From assembly GCA_033977485.1 (NCBI GenBank), contig CM066984.1:46197100-46261099 (forward strand): a DNA stretch of 64,000 nt. The letters are read 5' to 3'. Below, in pieces: positions 47,259 to 59,198 of the stretch (position 1 is the first letter of the stretch; each line of letters starts with the position of its first letter). The translations under genes were made by a program, and so were the position numbers. The stretch is from Hydrangea macrophylla. Its lineage: Eukaryota > Streptophyta > Magnoliopsida > Cornales > Hydrangeaceae. The notes under the pieces are model-generated. The model searched no databases. It was not told where the DNA came from and was given only the letters and a program-made list of their open reading frames with translations.

Positions 47259-48278
47259 ATGGACCATCATCTTGAGATTGATTTGCCAATGGCCTTAAGA
47301 GATTTGGAAGAGAAAGTGAACAAGCTGCAAGCCACTATTGAGCAACAGAACTTAAGGGTGAATCAATTAGAGAGGATAACGTTTGAGCTCTATCAGTTAC
47401 TCAAAAAACAAGTGGGTTTGAATGAGGTAGTGATGAACAAATTGGAGAGGGGAATAATGGATCACCCGGCCGAGCACCAAAATCCACATCCGAGTCTAAC
47501 CAATCACCAAAGCGCATGTCCAAATCCAACCCATCCCCAAAGTCCATACCCAAGCTCAACCAGTCACCAAAGCCCATATCCATGCCCAATCCCAACGAAC
47601 CAAAGAGTTATTCCAAGCCCACATCTCAGCCCAAAAGGCAACTCAAGTTCAAAGTCGAATCTGAAATTAAGCCGAGCCGGCAGGTCAAGAATATTCACCA
47701 ACCTCGGCGTGACATTATCCATAGCCCTTGATCACCTCATCAAGAGTGGTCACCTTAATCCCCTGGACCCAAGGCCACCATCAAAACCCTTACCTCGCCA
47801 ATACAACCTATCCTTGTACTGCACCTATCACCAGACTCAAGGCCACAATATTGATTCTTGCTCGAGACTCCGCCATGAGATCCAGGATCTCATTGATCGG
47901 AAAATCATCACTCCTCCGCCAAATCCACAGAGTGACCTTTTGCATAACGATCTTGACTTACAAGCTTTTCAGTCTCTGACCTCTCAATCCCAGCCATCAC
48001 TAAGAACCCTCAAGGGATTTCCTGCATCCATGAGTGCGCAACAACCAACTGGCCCTCGCCTAATCAACAAGTGCGGAAAAGACATTGATAGCACTTGGTG
48101 TGAGTCAGATGAATACTGTCCTGCTAAAAATTGGGTCATGGACGTGCGTGATATTTCTGCACACATACTGTCGGGGAATGATGAACCCGGAGGTTTAAAT
48201 GATAACAGTGAAGTGATAGTGTTTGGAACTGCTACTGCTAAAGCAAATGTGGATGCTCTTGGAAATCTAGTCAATTGA
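47259..48278 (+). CDS. short Gag-like protein with coiled coil and zinc knuckle (Ogre2)
   Basis: The 339-residue frame is intact. Residues about 10-65 form a likely coiled coil (LEEKVNKLQATIEQQNLRVN...). Residues 70-125 are Pro/Ser/His-rich with degenerate NHQS/PYPSS repeats. Residues 145-215 match the C-terminal part of Ogre/Tat Gag (FTNLGVTLSIALDHLIKSG...PLDPRP) with a knuckle CX2HX4HX4C at C188, H191, H196, C201. The central capsid domain found in Ogre1 (FDKFDGTGNP...) is absent. The C-terminal 120 residues are unfamiliar. It probably binds RNA; whether it joins helper particles or disturbs them is inference. Start: first Met of the frame, 27 bases after a stop-rich leader. Confidence 0.75.
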   Translation: MDHHLEIDLPMALRDLEEKVNKLQATIEQQNLRVNQLERITFELYQLLKKQVGLNEVVMNKLERGIMDHPAEHQNPHPSLTNHQSACPNPTHPQSPYPSSTSHQSPYPCPIPTNQRVIPSPHLSPKGNSSSKSNLKLSRAGRSRIFTNLGVTLSIALDHLIKSGHLNPLDPRPPSKPLPRQYNLSLYCTYHQTQGHNIDSCSRLRHEIQDLIDRKIITPPPNPQSDLLHNDLDLQAFQSLTSQSQPSLRTLKGFPASMSAQQPTGPRLINKCGKDIDSTWCESDEYCPAKNWVMDVRDISAHILSGNDEPGGLNDNSEVIVFGTATAKANVDALGNLVN

Positions 48279-50430
48279 AAATCGTCTGTGACACTCCAGT
48301 TGAAACCAAGTCGAGTCCAGTCTGAAGTCGAGTTATGTTAGGTTGGAGTCAAATGACAAGTCCAGTCGAGTCTTCTGGTCAGTCTGCTATCAAGTTTGTT
48401 TGCAAGTTTTTGTCGAGTTTATCGAGTCGAGTGATGTAATCCTCTTTCCCTACTAGTTGAAAAAAAAAATCTCATTTTTCTTGATTCAGTGTGCTAAGTC
48501 GTGAATGTATGGATCATTAAGCCAAAAAAAAAGGGAAAAGTCACCTTTTCAAATGATCATGGAAAGTACTTTGTTAATAAATCTTTGCATTGAAAAGGAT
48601 CCCCAAGTGATCAAAGCAAATTTTGTGCCAAAACCATGGAGAAGTAGAGAATTGATTAGCTTTACTTTAAGAATTTAAAGATGCTCTTACTCAATCTTGA
48701 AAAGATGAACTTGGAACTTGAAGCTTGCTCACCATCCCCTTCTCTCCAAATACCAAGCCTAAAAGATGAGCCCAACCAGTCTAAAGCCATAAACTGGGTC
48801 CTTGATGGTAGCCAGACATTTTAATGAACTTCTTATTCCACAAAAAAAAGAAAAAAAAAAGAAAAAAGAAAAATGAGCTCGCTAGGATGAAAATCCGGAA
48901 GGGCGCCTAGGCAAAATTTAGAGCAAAAATAAGATACGTGTTGATCTCAAAAACCCTAATCCTAGCCAGTCAAAATCATGGAAAGAATAAGAGATAGTAA
49001 GGTAGAGAAAAGAAAGGAAAGAGAAAAGAAAAGGCAGAAAATAGATGAGATTGAGAATTCTTGAGCACTTCAAAGTAGATCATTGGCACATGAACTATCT
49101 CAAGGCTTTGTGTTGTTCTAAACAAAGAAAAGAAGTTGAAAATAAAAAGAGAGACTTAGCAGCTTCAAAATTTTCGTGAGAGGCTCAAATCCTAAGTGAG
49201 CCTAAAACGATGCAGAGATATCTTTGAAAAATAAAGATTTGAAGAACTGATATTATGATAGAGTATGAATAAAACATGATGAGAATTGTAAAGATTAACT
49301 GGCTAGTGAAAAGGTTAAAGAATCAACCGTCAAGTAAAAGAAAAGGAATAAAAAATAATAATAAAGGAAGAAATAGTTCATCATGCTATATAAGGGCTAC
49401 CACAAGTGACATGCACTCCCTAGACCCAAATGGCAACATGGCTCAAAAAGCCCACCAATTCTTGAAGCCTAATTCATTCAAGACCTCCAGAGTTGATGAA
49501 CTACGCTTTGACCTGATTCCTGAACGGATACGTAGGCAACCTGCTCGGTTCGGTCATCATCCCATCATCTCATGTTATCCTTCTTTCAGGCCTTGGCCGA
49601 ACTACTTTGGACCTGATTCCCGCTCGGGGATAAGTAGGCGAACCTCCCAAGGTTCTCGGTCCATAGCCATCCCTAAACTGCAAGCAGCACACTTTGGCGC
49701 CTTTGGTTTCATTCCTTCAGACTAGGGGCAAACTTACGTCTGCCTGAAGCAACATATATATCGCCAAACCAGGGGCAAACTTCCTTTGCTGAAAATCCCT
49801 TTTATCATAGAAGTAAACCCCTAAGTTTCTTTCAAACTAGGGGCAAACTTCGTTTGCCAAAATCCCTCTATGTCAGAAGCAAGTTCTCAAGTAATCAAGT
49901 TCGTTTTGAAAGGATTGAAATAGAGTGCCTTTCATTCTATAAGCTAAAGCACTAATTTGAAGCACATTCTAAATGGGCAAAGAATTCGCTAAATCAAAAG
50001 GGGAAGTTTTCAAAGTTTAGATTTACCAGCAAAGTACTACCATTGGCAAGATAATGAATAAATCAAAGATGAGATGATACATTATTCACGATGAATGCAC
50101 ATTGATTCATGATGAATGAAGAGTTTGAGCCAGTCATTTTGAGTAACTAGCTTTGTCAGGTCTGTCCTCCTTTGATGAGTCAATAAATGGTCTCAAATGT
50201 GTGGGTTTAAGATGATGAACAAAGAATTGAAAAGTCTTCATGAGCATCCCAAGAGCAGTACGAGCAGAGGTTTCGATCACTATCACATCATAAAGTGGCA
50301 ATATAAGAAGAGTCCAAGACTAGGGGCAAAGGTGACTTCCCTCTTTTGACATAATCGATGTGTTTCTTCCAAAGGTCCGCAAATGCAGAAAATCATTCTT
50401 TATATCAACTCCGTTCAAATTCTTTGAGTC
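48279..50430 (+). other. Ogre2 non-coding region after gag, with three PPT-like copies and a conserved motif
   Basis: No pol sequence. GTCGAGT words recur at 48310-48430. A ~45-bp motif (gaactacgctttgacctgat ... gatacgtaggcaacc) occurs at 49498-49541 and as a diverged copy at 49599-49643; a third copy is at 61644-61690 near the true 3' end. The PPT core aggggcaaac recurs at 49724, 49771, 49839 and as aggggcaaag at 50322. The frame 49276-49725 runs through these motifs and is not considered coding. Confidence 0.65.
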
Positions 50431-50439
50431 TTGTTTAGA

Positions 50440-50600
50440 AAATAAGTTGAATTGAGTATGATCGACTCCTGATTTTAGAAAATGAAATCGAATTGAGTCT
50501 GATTGACTCCTGATTTTGAAAAAGTTGAATTGATCTGAGTCTGGTTGACTCTCGATTTAAGAAATTGAACTGAACTGAATTGATTTGAGTCTAAATAACA
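50440..50600 (+). repeat. ~42-bp tandem repeat with gagtc/gactc hairpin
   Basis: Copies at 50454, 50494 and 50537 contain gagtc-tgatt-gactc (variants gagta-tgatc-gactc, gagtc-tggtt-gactc), followed by ctgattttgaaaa-like spacers. A fourth, shorter copy lies near 50587. Confidence 0.7.
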
Positions 50601-50617
50601 CTCGTTTTTTTAATTGC

Positions 50618-50770
50618 AACATAAGTCCTTGCGAGGCCTTTGATCTCTGCTTTTGCAACATAAGTCCCCAAAAGGGCTGTTGATTATCGCTTTCGCAACA
50701 TAAGTCCTTGAAAGGCTGTTGACCATCGTTCTTGCTTGTAAGCCTCTGAGTGGCTATTGACCAATATCTT
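50618..50770 (+). repeat. ~40-bp tandem repeat 'gcaacataagtcc...'
   Basis: Four diverged copies; each has a small hairpin (agtcccc-aaaa-gggct, agtcct-tgcg-aggcct, agcc-tctgagt-ggct) whose third stem pair changes between T-A and C-G. Confidence 0.65.
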
Positions 50771-50796
50771 ACCATGTTGTTTAGTTCTTTTCTAAG

Positions 50797-51063
50797 CTTT
50801 AGTCCTCAATGGCAACCTTGCATTAGTCCTCAATGGCAGCATTATCAGTGTTAGTCCTCAATGGCAACCTTGCATTAGTCCTCAATGGCAGCATTATCAG
50901 TGTTAGTCCTCAATGGCAGCATTATCAGTGTTAGTCCTCAATGGCAACCTTGCATTAGTCCTCAATGGCAGCATTATCAGTGTTAGTCCTCAATGGCAGC
51001 TTCTCTAAGCATTAGTCCTCAATGGCAGCCTCTCCTTGCATTAGTCCTCAACGGCAGTATCAT
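50797..51063 (+). repeat. 24/28-bp tandem repeat 'ttagtcctcaatggca'
   Basis: About ten copies in which a 24-bp unit (..aaccttgca) and a 28-bp unit (..gcattatcagtg) alternate. Each contains cattagtcctcaatg, able to form a 4-bp stem with a 7-base loop. Confidence 0.88.
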
Positions 51064-51560
51064 TCGTGTTAGTAATCCTCAAAAGACACCGGAGTATAAG
51101 ACGCAAAGCGCATCTCAGTCTTTCAGCACATTTCCTGATTCAGCACTGGAGTCTAAGACGCAAAGCGCATCTCAGCCAATCAGATGATCCTAAAAAGGCA
51201 CCGGAGTATAAGACGCAAAGCGCATCTCAGTCTTTCAGCACATTTCCTGATTCAGCACTGGAGTCTAAGACGCAAAGCGCATCTCAGCCAATCAGATGAT
51301 CCTAAAAAGACACCGGAGTATAAGACGCAAAGCGCATCTCAGTCTTTCAGCACATTTCCTGACTCGGCATCGGAGTTTGAGACGCAAAGCGCATCTCAGT
51401 CGATCAGATGATCCTCAAAAGAGACCGGAGTATAAGACGCAAAGCGCATCTCAGTCTTTCGGAAAGCATAGTTTCTAATTTGACACCGGAGTATAAGACG
51501 CGAAGCGCATCTCAGTCGATCAGATGATTCTTGGGAGACACCGGAGTATAAGCCTGTGAG
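51064..51560 (+). repeat. 112-bp tandem repeat 'gacgcaaagcgcatctcag'
   Basis: Period 112 bp (ccggag at about 51091, 51203, 51315, 51427), four copies plus partial ones. Each unit has two related halves ending in gacgcaaagcgcatctcag, with a cgc-aaa-gcg hairpin. As 112 is not a multiple of three, the overlapping ORFs are an effect of the repeat. Confidence 0.88.
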
Positions 51561-51624
51561 CTCCCAATTCCTAAAAATTAAAGAATATTTGAGCCTGTGG
51601 GCTCCCAACTCCTGAAAATTAAAG
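51561..51624 (+). repeat. short transition repeat 'gcctgtgagctcccaa'
   Basis: Two ~41-bp copies (gcctgtg-agctcccaa/ gcctgtg-ggctcccaa followed by ctcctgaaaattaaag) between the 112-bp and the 61-bp arrays. Confidence 0.6.
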
Positions 51625-53836
51625 ATCTTGAGAATGTAACAAATTTACATCCTCGGTTTTCGCAACAAATTTGCGCTAACCCTCGTTTTGGGAATATAAC
51701 GGATTTGTATTCTCGATCCTCGTAACATATTTGCGTCGATCTTTTATCCTGAGAATATAACAAATTTATATTCTAGGTTTTCGCAACATATTTGCGTCAA
51801 TCTTTTGTCCTGAGAATATAACAAATTTATATTCTCGATTTTCGCAACAAATTTGCGTCGATCCTTTGTCCTGAGAATATAACAAATTTATATTCTCAGT
51901 TTCCGTAACAAATTTGCGTCGATCCTTTGTCCTGAGAATATAACAAATTTATATTCTCAGTTTCCGCAACAAATTTGCGTCGATCCTTTGTCCTGCGAAT
52001 ATAACAAATTTATATTCCCGATCCTCGTAACAAATTTACGTTGATCCTTATCTTGAGAATGTAACGAATTTACATTCTCGGTTTCCGCAACAAATTTGCA
52101 TTAACCCCCGTTCTGAGAATATAACAAATTTATATTCCCGATCCTCGTAACAAATTTACGTTGATCCTTATCTTGAGAATGTAACGAATTTACATCCTCA
52201 GTTTCCGCAACAAATTTGCACTAACCCTCGTTTTGGGAATATAACGGATTTGTATTCTCGATCCTCGTAACATATTTGCGTCGATCTTTTGTCCTGAGAA
52301 TATAACAAATTTATATTCTCGGTTTTTGCAACATTTTTGCGTCAATCTTTTGTCCTGAGAATATAACAAATTTATATTCTCTATTTTCGCAACAAATTTG
52401 CGTCGATCCTTTGTCCTGAGAATATAACAAATTTATATTCTCAGTTTTCGCAACAAATTTGCGTCGATCCTTTGTCCTGAGAATATAACAAATTTATATT
52501 CTCAGTTTCCGCAACAAATTTGCGTCGATCCTTTGTCCTGCAAATATAACAAATTTATATTCCCGATCCTCGTAACAAATTTACGTTGATCCTTATCTTG
52601 AGAATGTAACGAATTTACATCCTCGGTTTCCGCAACAAATTTGCGCTAACCTTCGTTTTGGGAATATAACGGATTTGTAATCTCGATCCTCATAACATAT
52701 TTGCGTCGATCTTTTATCCTGAGAATATAACAAATTTATATTCTCGGTTTTCGCAACATATTTGCGTCAATCTTTTGTCCTGAGAATATAACAAATTTAT
52801 ATTCTCAGTTTTCGCAACAAATTTGCGTCGATCCTTTGTCCTGAGAATATAACAAATTTATATTCTCAGTTTCCGCAACAAATTTGCGTCGATCCTTTGT
52901 CCTGCGAATATAACAAATTTATATTCCCGATCCTCGTAACAAATGTACGTTGATCCTTATCTTGAGAATGTAACGAATTTACATTCTCGGTTTCCGCAAC
53001 AAATTTACCTTAACCCCCGTTCTGAGAATATAACAAATTTATATTCCCGATCCTCGTAACAAATTTACGTTGATCCTTATCTTGAGAATGTAACGAATTT
53101 ACATCCTCGGTTTCCGCAACAAATTTGCGCTAACCCTCGTTTTGGGAATATAACGGATTTGTATTCTCGATCCTCGTAACATATTTGCGTCGATCTTTTG
53201 TCCTGAGAATATAACAAATTTATATTCTCGGTTTTCGCAACATTTTTGCGTCAATCTTTTGTCCTGAGAATATAACAAATTTATATTCTCTATTTTCGCA
53301 ACAAATTTGCGTCGATCCTTTGTCCTGAGAATATAACAAATTTATATTCTCAGTTTTCGCAACAAATTTGCGTCGATCCTTTGTCCTGAGAATATAACAA
53401 ATTTATATTCTCAGTTTCCGCAACAAATTTGCGTCGATCCTTTGTCCTGCAAATATAACAAATTTATATTCCCGATCCTCGTAACAAATTTACGTTGATC
53501 CTTATCTTGAGAATGTAACGAATTTACATCCTCGGTTTCCGCAACAAATTTGCGCTAACCTTCGTTTTGGGAATATAACGGATTTGTATTCTCGATCCTC
53601 ATAACATATTTGCGTCGATCTTTTATCCTGAGAATATAACAAATTTATATTCTCGGTTTTCGCAACATATTTGCGTCAATCTTTTGTCCTGAGAATATAA
53701 CAAATTTATATTCTCAGTTTTCGCAACAAATTTGCGTCGATCCTTTGTCCTGAGAATATAACAAATTTATATTCTCAGTTTCCGCAACAAATTTGCGTCG
53801 ATCCTTTGTCCTGCGAATATAACAAATTTATATTCC
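51625..53836 (+). repeat. 61-bp double-hairpin satellite array, left part
   Basis: About 36 units. Consensus parts: a 25-nt hairpin gagaatataa-caaat-ttatattctc, a short linker, a 15-nt hairpin cgcaa-caaat-ttgcg, and a ~15-nt linker (tcgatcctttgtcct). Subtypes change both arms together (gaatgtaa/ttacattc; cgtaa/ttacg). The marker unit gggaatataacggatttgt recurs every ~423 and ~489 bp alternately (7 and 8 units), giving a ~0.91-kb higher-order repeat. The array continues in register after the J insertion. Confidence 0.92.
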
Positions 53837-53841
53837 CGATC

Positions 53842-55524
53842 TGTGACGCCCCGCAAAAATAAGCGTATTTCCATTGAAAAATTAAATAAATCACACTTGA
53901 TTCTTTAAAATAAAAATACAAAATTTCTTTAAAACTCCCAGCAGGTCCATATTCTCCACAGATCTCCTATATCATCCTTAACCTTATCTCCCTTCTAGGC
54001 TTCGGTTACCGGCACTGCCTGCATCTAAAAACCATACCGGGAAGTATACAATATGACATGAATAATAAAGGCTCAAAAGGATAATGACAATCAAATACAT
54101 AGAATGACATCAAATCAATTGACCAGTCTCACAACCCAACTGCTCACACAACCCAAACGCTCATACCAATAGCATCATACCAGGTTCCTCTTGATCACAT
54201 AGCAAGAGACACCTCACCTCACCTCACCCGTCTCCAGTACGTCGGTCCCTGAGGCCTGTTGGACTGTTGGTAGGTGCTCCTTGCTCATGACCCTTTAGTC
54301 CCATAGCACTTAGCAATAAACACATACTCATTGATTCCAAATGAAAACACAACATAACTGCAAAAAGAGTACAAGTAGAGATAACAAAGAAATACTCCGG
54401 AGAATTTAGAAAGCATATTGTACACAACCCGGTACCTATAAATGATGTTGAGCAACTCCCAAACACTTCTCTTCTTCTTCTTCTTCTTCTTCTTCTTCTA
54501 ACTCGAGGTGTATGTATATCTATAATTGTGTATATATATATATAAATCTTTCTCTATGTGACTCTCTCAAGCTCTCTATGCTAGAAGTGTAGAATGTGTG
54601 TTTTTGAGAGAGTATGTGAGTGTATAAATAGCCAAGCTTTCACTTGGAGACAATGACCTAACAATCCACTTATTAACCACTAACTTCTAATTAATGGGTA
54701 GTTTATAAGGAATATTCAAGATGATGTAAACATACACTAATGCACCTATAACTCCACTTAGAGACATTGGCCTAACAATCCACTAACTTCTAATTAGTTG
54801 GTAGTTTATAAGGAATATGCAAGATGATGTAAACATACACTAATGCACCTATAACTCCACTTAGAGACATTGGCCTAACAATCCACTAACTTCTAATTAG
54901 TTGGTAGTTTATAAGGAATATGCAAGATGATGTAAACATACACTAATGCACCTATAACTCCACTTAGAGACATTGGCCTAACAATCCACTAACTTCTAAT
55001 TGATTGGTAGTTTATAAGGAATATGCAAGATGATGTAAACATACACTAATGCACCTATAACTCCACTTAGAGATATTGGCCTAACAATCCACTAACTTTT
55101 AATTAATTGGTAGCATTCTAAAAACTGCTACTGAAATCCTCATTTTCTGCCCAAACGGTGCAGAATCTGAGAAAATTGCATTAGACGAAAAGTGTGCAGA
55201 ATCGAGTTTTACTTGGGACAACGCGGGCAGAACCTTAAATTTCTTTCGTTTTCCTAACAAAAATCTGAAAACAAAATTCTGCTACTGTTAAAATTAAAAG
55301 AGAAAATATTATATTTAATTTTAAATATGACTCGAAAAATCTTAATTTCCAACACTAATACCAAATCATTTAATCTCACGCAACTTTTCCCCAAAAAAAT
55401 ATATTTTTAGTTCATGACTTATAAAATTGAAAAAATGACCAAAATACCCCTGTGACCAATTTTCGCTAAAATCGCACACGAAGTCTAAATCGTTAATTTA
55501 AACATGAAAACACGGGTTACTACA
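53842..55524 (-). repeat. element J outer LTR (left on plus strand)
   Basis: Ends tgtgacgcccc and ggttactaca on the plus strand. Contains a 103-bp repeat (marker actccactta at 54751, 54854, 54957 and 55060), a CTT microsatellite near 54474-54500, and a ~110-bp module around tgcccaaacggtgcagaatc (55140-55290) shared with the LTRs of element E. An 80-residue frame (54466-54224) recurs in every J LTR but has no recognisable features. Confidence 0.9.
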
Positions 55525-55758
55525 ATCTACCCTCCTTAATAGAGATTTCGTCCCGAAATCTAGAGATAAAAGCATTTGGTAAATAACTTCATAAATTTCT
55601 TAAAATAATGTTTAAAACAAATATAGCATATTTTGTTTTATAAAATAACAAAATTTTTTTTTTTTTTTCAACCTTCTCTGACTCCTCCCAGGCGATGTAG
55701 ACTATCTAACCTTGACTTAGTCCTACATTTCCGGCTGGGGACAGGCTCTGATACCATT
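55525..55758 (-). other. element J internal domain 1 with PPT and PBS
   Basis: PPT accctcctt (55529-55537; AAGGAGGGT in sense) borders LTR 53842-55524, and ggctctgatacca (55744-55756), the initiator tRNA-Met PBS complement, borders the middle LTR. Between them is non-coding sequence with a T run. Confidence 0.9.
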
Positions 55759-57280
55759 TGTGACGCCCCGCAAAAATAAGCGTATTTCCATTGAAAAATT
55801 AAATAAATCACACTTGATTCTTTAAAATAAAAATACAAAATTTCTTTAAAACTCCCAGCAGGTCCATATTCTCCACGGATCTCCTATATCATCCTTAACC
55901 TTATCTCCCTTCTAGGCTTCGGTTACCGGTACTGCCTGCATCTAAAAACCATACCGGGAAGTATACAATATGACATGAATAATAAAGGCTCAAAAGGATA
56001 ATGACAATCAAATACATAGAATGACATCAAATCAATTGACCAGTCTCACAACCCAACTGCTCACACTACCCAAACGCTCATACCAATAGCATCATACCAG
56101 GTTCCTCTTGATCACATAGCAAGAGACACCTCACCTCACCTCACCCGTCTCCAGTACGTCGGTCCCTGAGGCCTGTTGGACTGTTGGTAGGTGCTCCTTG
56201 CTCATGACCCTTTAGTCCCATAGCACTTAGCAATAAACACATACTCATTGATTCCAAATGAAAACACAACATAACTGCAAAAAGAGTACAAGTAGAGATA
56301 ACAAAGAAATACTCCGGAGAATTTAGAAAGCATATTGTACACAACCCGGTACCTATAAATGATGTTGAGCAACTCCCAAACACTTCTCTTCTTCTTCTTC
56401 TTCTTCTTCTAACTCGAGGTGTATGTATATCTATAATTGTGTATATATATATAAATCTCTCTCTATGTGACTCTCTCAAGCTCTCTATGCTAGAAGTGTA
56501 GAATGTGTGTGTTTGAGAGAGTATTTGAGTGTATAAATAGCCAAGCTTCCACTTGGAGACAATTGCCTAACAATCCACTTACTAACCACTAACTTCTAAT
56601 TAATGGGTAGTTTATAAGGAATATGCAAGATGATGTAAACATACACTAATGCACCTATAACTCCACTAATATTAGTGTATAAATAACCAAGCATAATGGC
56701 CTAACAACCCACTAACTTCTAATTAATTGGTAGTTTATAAGGAATATGCAAGATGATGTAAACATACACTAATGTACCTATAACTCCACTAATATTAGTG
56801 TATAAATAACCAAGCATAATGGCCTAACAACCCACTAATTATTAAAAGAGAAAATATTAGATTTAATTTCTGATACACTAAAACTGCTACTGTAATCCTC
56901 GTTTTCTGCCCAAACGGTGCAGAATCTGAGAAAATTGCATTAGACGAAAAGTGTGCAGAATCGAGTTTTGCTTGGGACAACGCGGGCAGAATCTTAAATT
57001 TCCTTCGTTTTCTTAACAAAAATCTGAAAACAAAATTCTGCTACTGTTAAAATTAAAAGAGAAAATATTAGATTTAATTTTAAATATGACTCGAAAAATC
57101 TTAACTTCCAACACGAATACCAAATCATTTAATCTCACGCAACTTTTCCCAAAAATATATTTTTAGTTCATGACTTATAAAATTGAAAAAATGACCAAAA
57201 TACCCCTGTGACCAATTTTCGTTAAAATCGCACACGAAGTCTAAATCGTCAATTTAAACATGAAAACACGGGTTACTACA
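55759..57280 (-). repeat. element J middle LTR
   Basis: 1,522 bp; same ends as the outer LTRs but a different repeat organisation (a ~125-bp unit with taatattagtgtataaataacc, twice), a shorter CTT run and scattered substitutions. Confidence 0.9.
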
Positions 57281-57515
57281 ATCTACCCTCCTTAATAGAG
57301 ATTTCGTCCCGAAATCTAGAGATAAAAGCATTTGGTAAATAACTTCATAAATTTCTTAAAATAATGTTTAAAACAAATATAGCATATTTTGTTTTATAAA
57401 ATAACAATTTTTTTTTTTTTTTTTTCAACCTTCTCTGACTCCTCCCAGGCGATGTAGACTATCTAACCTTGACTTAGTCCTACATTTCCGGCTGGGGACA
57501 GGCTCTGATACCATT
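57281..57515 (-). other. element J internal domain 2 with PPT and PBS
   Basis: 235 bp, nearly identical to 55525-55758. PPT near 57285-57293, PBS at 57501-57513. Confidence 0.9.
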
Positions 57516-59198
57516 TGTGACGCCCCGCAAAAATAAGCGTATTTCCATTGAAAAATTAAATAAATCACACTTGATTCTTTAAAATAAAAATACAAAATTT
57601 CTTTAAAACTCCCAGCAGGTCCATATTCTCCACAGATCTCCTATATCATCCTTAACCTTATCTCCCTTCTAGGCTTCGGTTACCGGCACTGCCTGCATCT
57701 AAAAACCATACCGGGAAGTATACAATATGACATGAATAATAAAGGCTCAAAAGGATAATGACAATCAAATACATAGAATGACATCAAATCAATTGACCAG
57801 TCTCACAACCCAACTGCTCACACAACCCAAACGCTCATACCAATAGCATCATACCAGGTTCCTCTTGATCACATAGCAAGAGACACCTCACCTCACCTCA
57901 CCCGTCTCCAGTACGTCGGTCCCTGAGGCCTGTTGGACTGTTGGTAGGTGCTCCTTGCTCATGACCCTTTAGTCCCATAGCACTTAGCAATAAACACATA
58001 CTCATTGATTCCAAATGAAAACACAACATAACTGCAAAAAGAGTACAAGTAGAGATAACAAAGAAATACTCCGGAGAATTTAGAAAGCATATTGTACACA
58101 ACCCGGTACCTATAAATGATGTTGAGCAACTCCCAAACACTTCTCTTCTTCTTCTTCTTCTTCTTCTTCTTCTAACTCGAGGTGTATGTATATCTATAAT
58201 TGTGTATATATATATATAAATCTTTCTCTATGTGACTCTCTCAAGCTCTCTATGCTAGAAGTGTAGAATGTGTGTTTTTGAGAGAGTATGTGAGTGTATA
58301 AATAGCCAAGCTTTCACTTGGAGACAATGACCTAACAATCCACTTATTAACCACTAACTTCTAATTAATGGGTAGTTTATAAGGAATATTCAAGATGATG
58401 TAAACATACACTAATGCACCTATAACTCCACTTAGAGACATTGGCCTAACAATCCACTAACTTCTAATTAGTTGGTAGTTTATAAGGAATATGCAAGATG
58501 ATGTAAACATACACTAATGCACCTATAACTCCACTTAGAGACATTGGCCTAACAATCCACTAACTTCTAATTAGTTGGTAGTTTATAAGGAATATGCAAG
58601 ATGATGTAAACATACACTAATGCACCTATAACTCCACTTAGAGACATTGGCCTAACAATCCACTAACTTCTAATTGATTGGTAGTTTATAAGGAATATGC
58701 AAGATGATGTAAACATACACTAATGCACCTATAACTCCACTTAGAGATATTGGCCTAACAATCCACTAACTTTTAATTAATTGGTAGCATTCTAAAAACT
58801 GCTACTGAAATCCTCATTTTCTGCCCAAACGGTGCAGAATCTGAGAAAATTGCATTAGACGAAAAGTGTGAAGAATCGAGTTTTACTTGGGACAACGCGG
58901 GCAGAACCTTAAATTTCTTTCGTTTTCCTAACAAAAATCTGAAAACAAAATTCTGCTACTGTTAAAATTAAAAGAGAAAATATTATATTTAATTTTAAAT
59001 ATGACTCGAAAAATCTTAATTTCCAACACTAATACCAAATCATTTAATCTCACGCAACTTTTCCCCAAAAAAATATATTTTTAGTTCATGACTTATAAAA
59101 TTGAAAAAATGACCAAAATACCCCTGTGACCAATTTTCGCTAAAATCGCACACGAAGTCTAAATCGTTAATTTAAACATGAAAACACGGGTTACTACA
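57516..59198 (-). repeat. element J outer LTR (right on plus strand; 5' LTR in sense)
   Basis: 1,683 bp, nearly identical to 53842-55524, with the same four 103-bp repeats; one visible difference is gtgaagaatc (58868) for gtgcagaatc. Confidence 0.9.

Noticed and set aside
49276..49725. 149-residue protein gene after the Ogre2 gag
   Set aside because: It runs through the PPT-like and 45-bp motifs and resembles no known protein; the third motif copy is in a different context.
50993..51478. Overlapping 60-77-residue ORFs with repeated KTQSASQ/RRKAHLS peptides
   Set aside because: Products of a 112-bp tandem repeat read in shifting frames; no start signal or conservation.
54224..58140. An 80-residue protein (MFGSCSTSFIGTG...) repeated three times at 54224-54466, 56141-56479 and 57898-58140
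   Set aside because: It recurs only because it lies in three copies of the J LTR; it has no recognisable domain and its N-terminus shifts with the CTT microsatellite.
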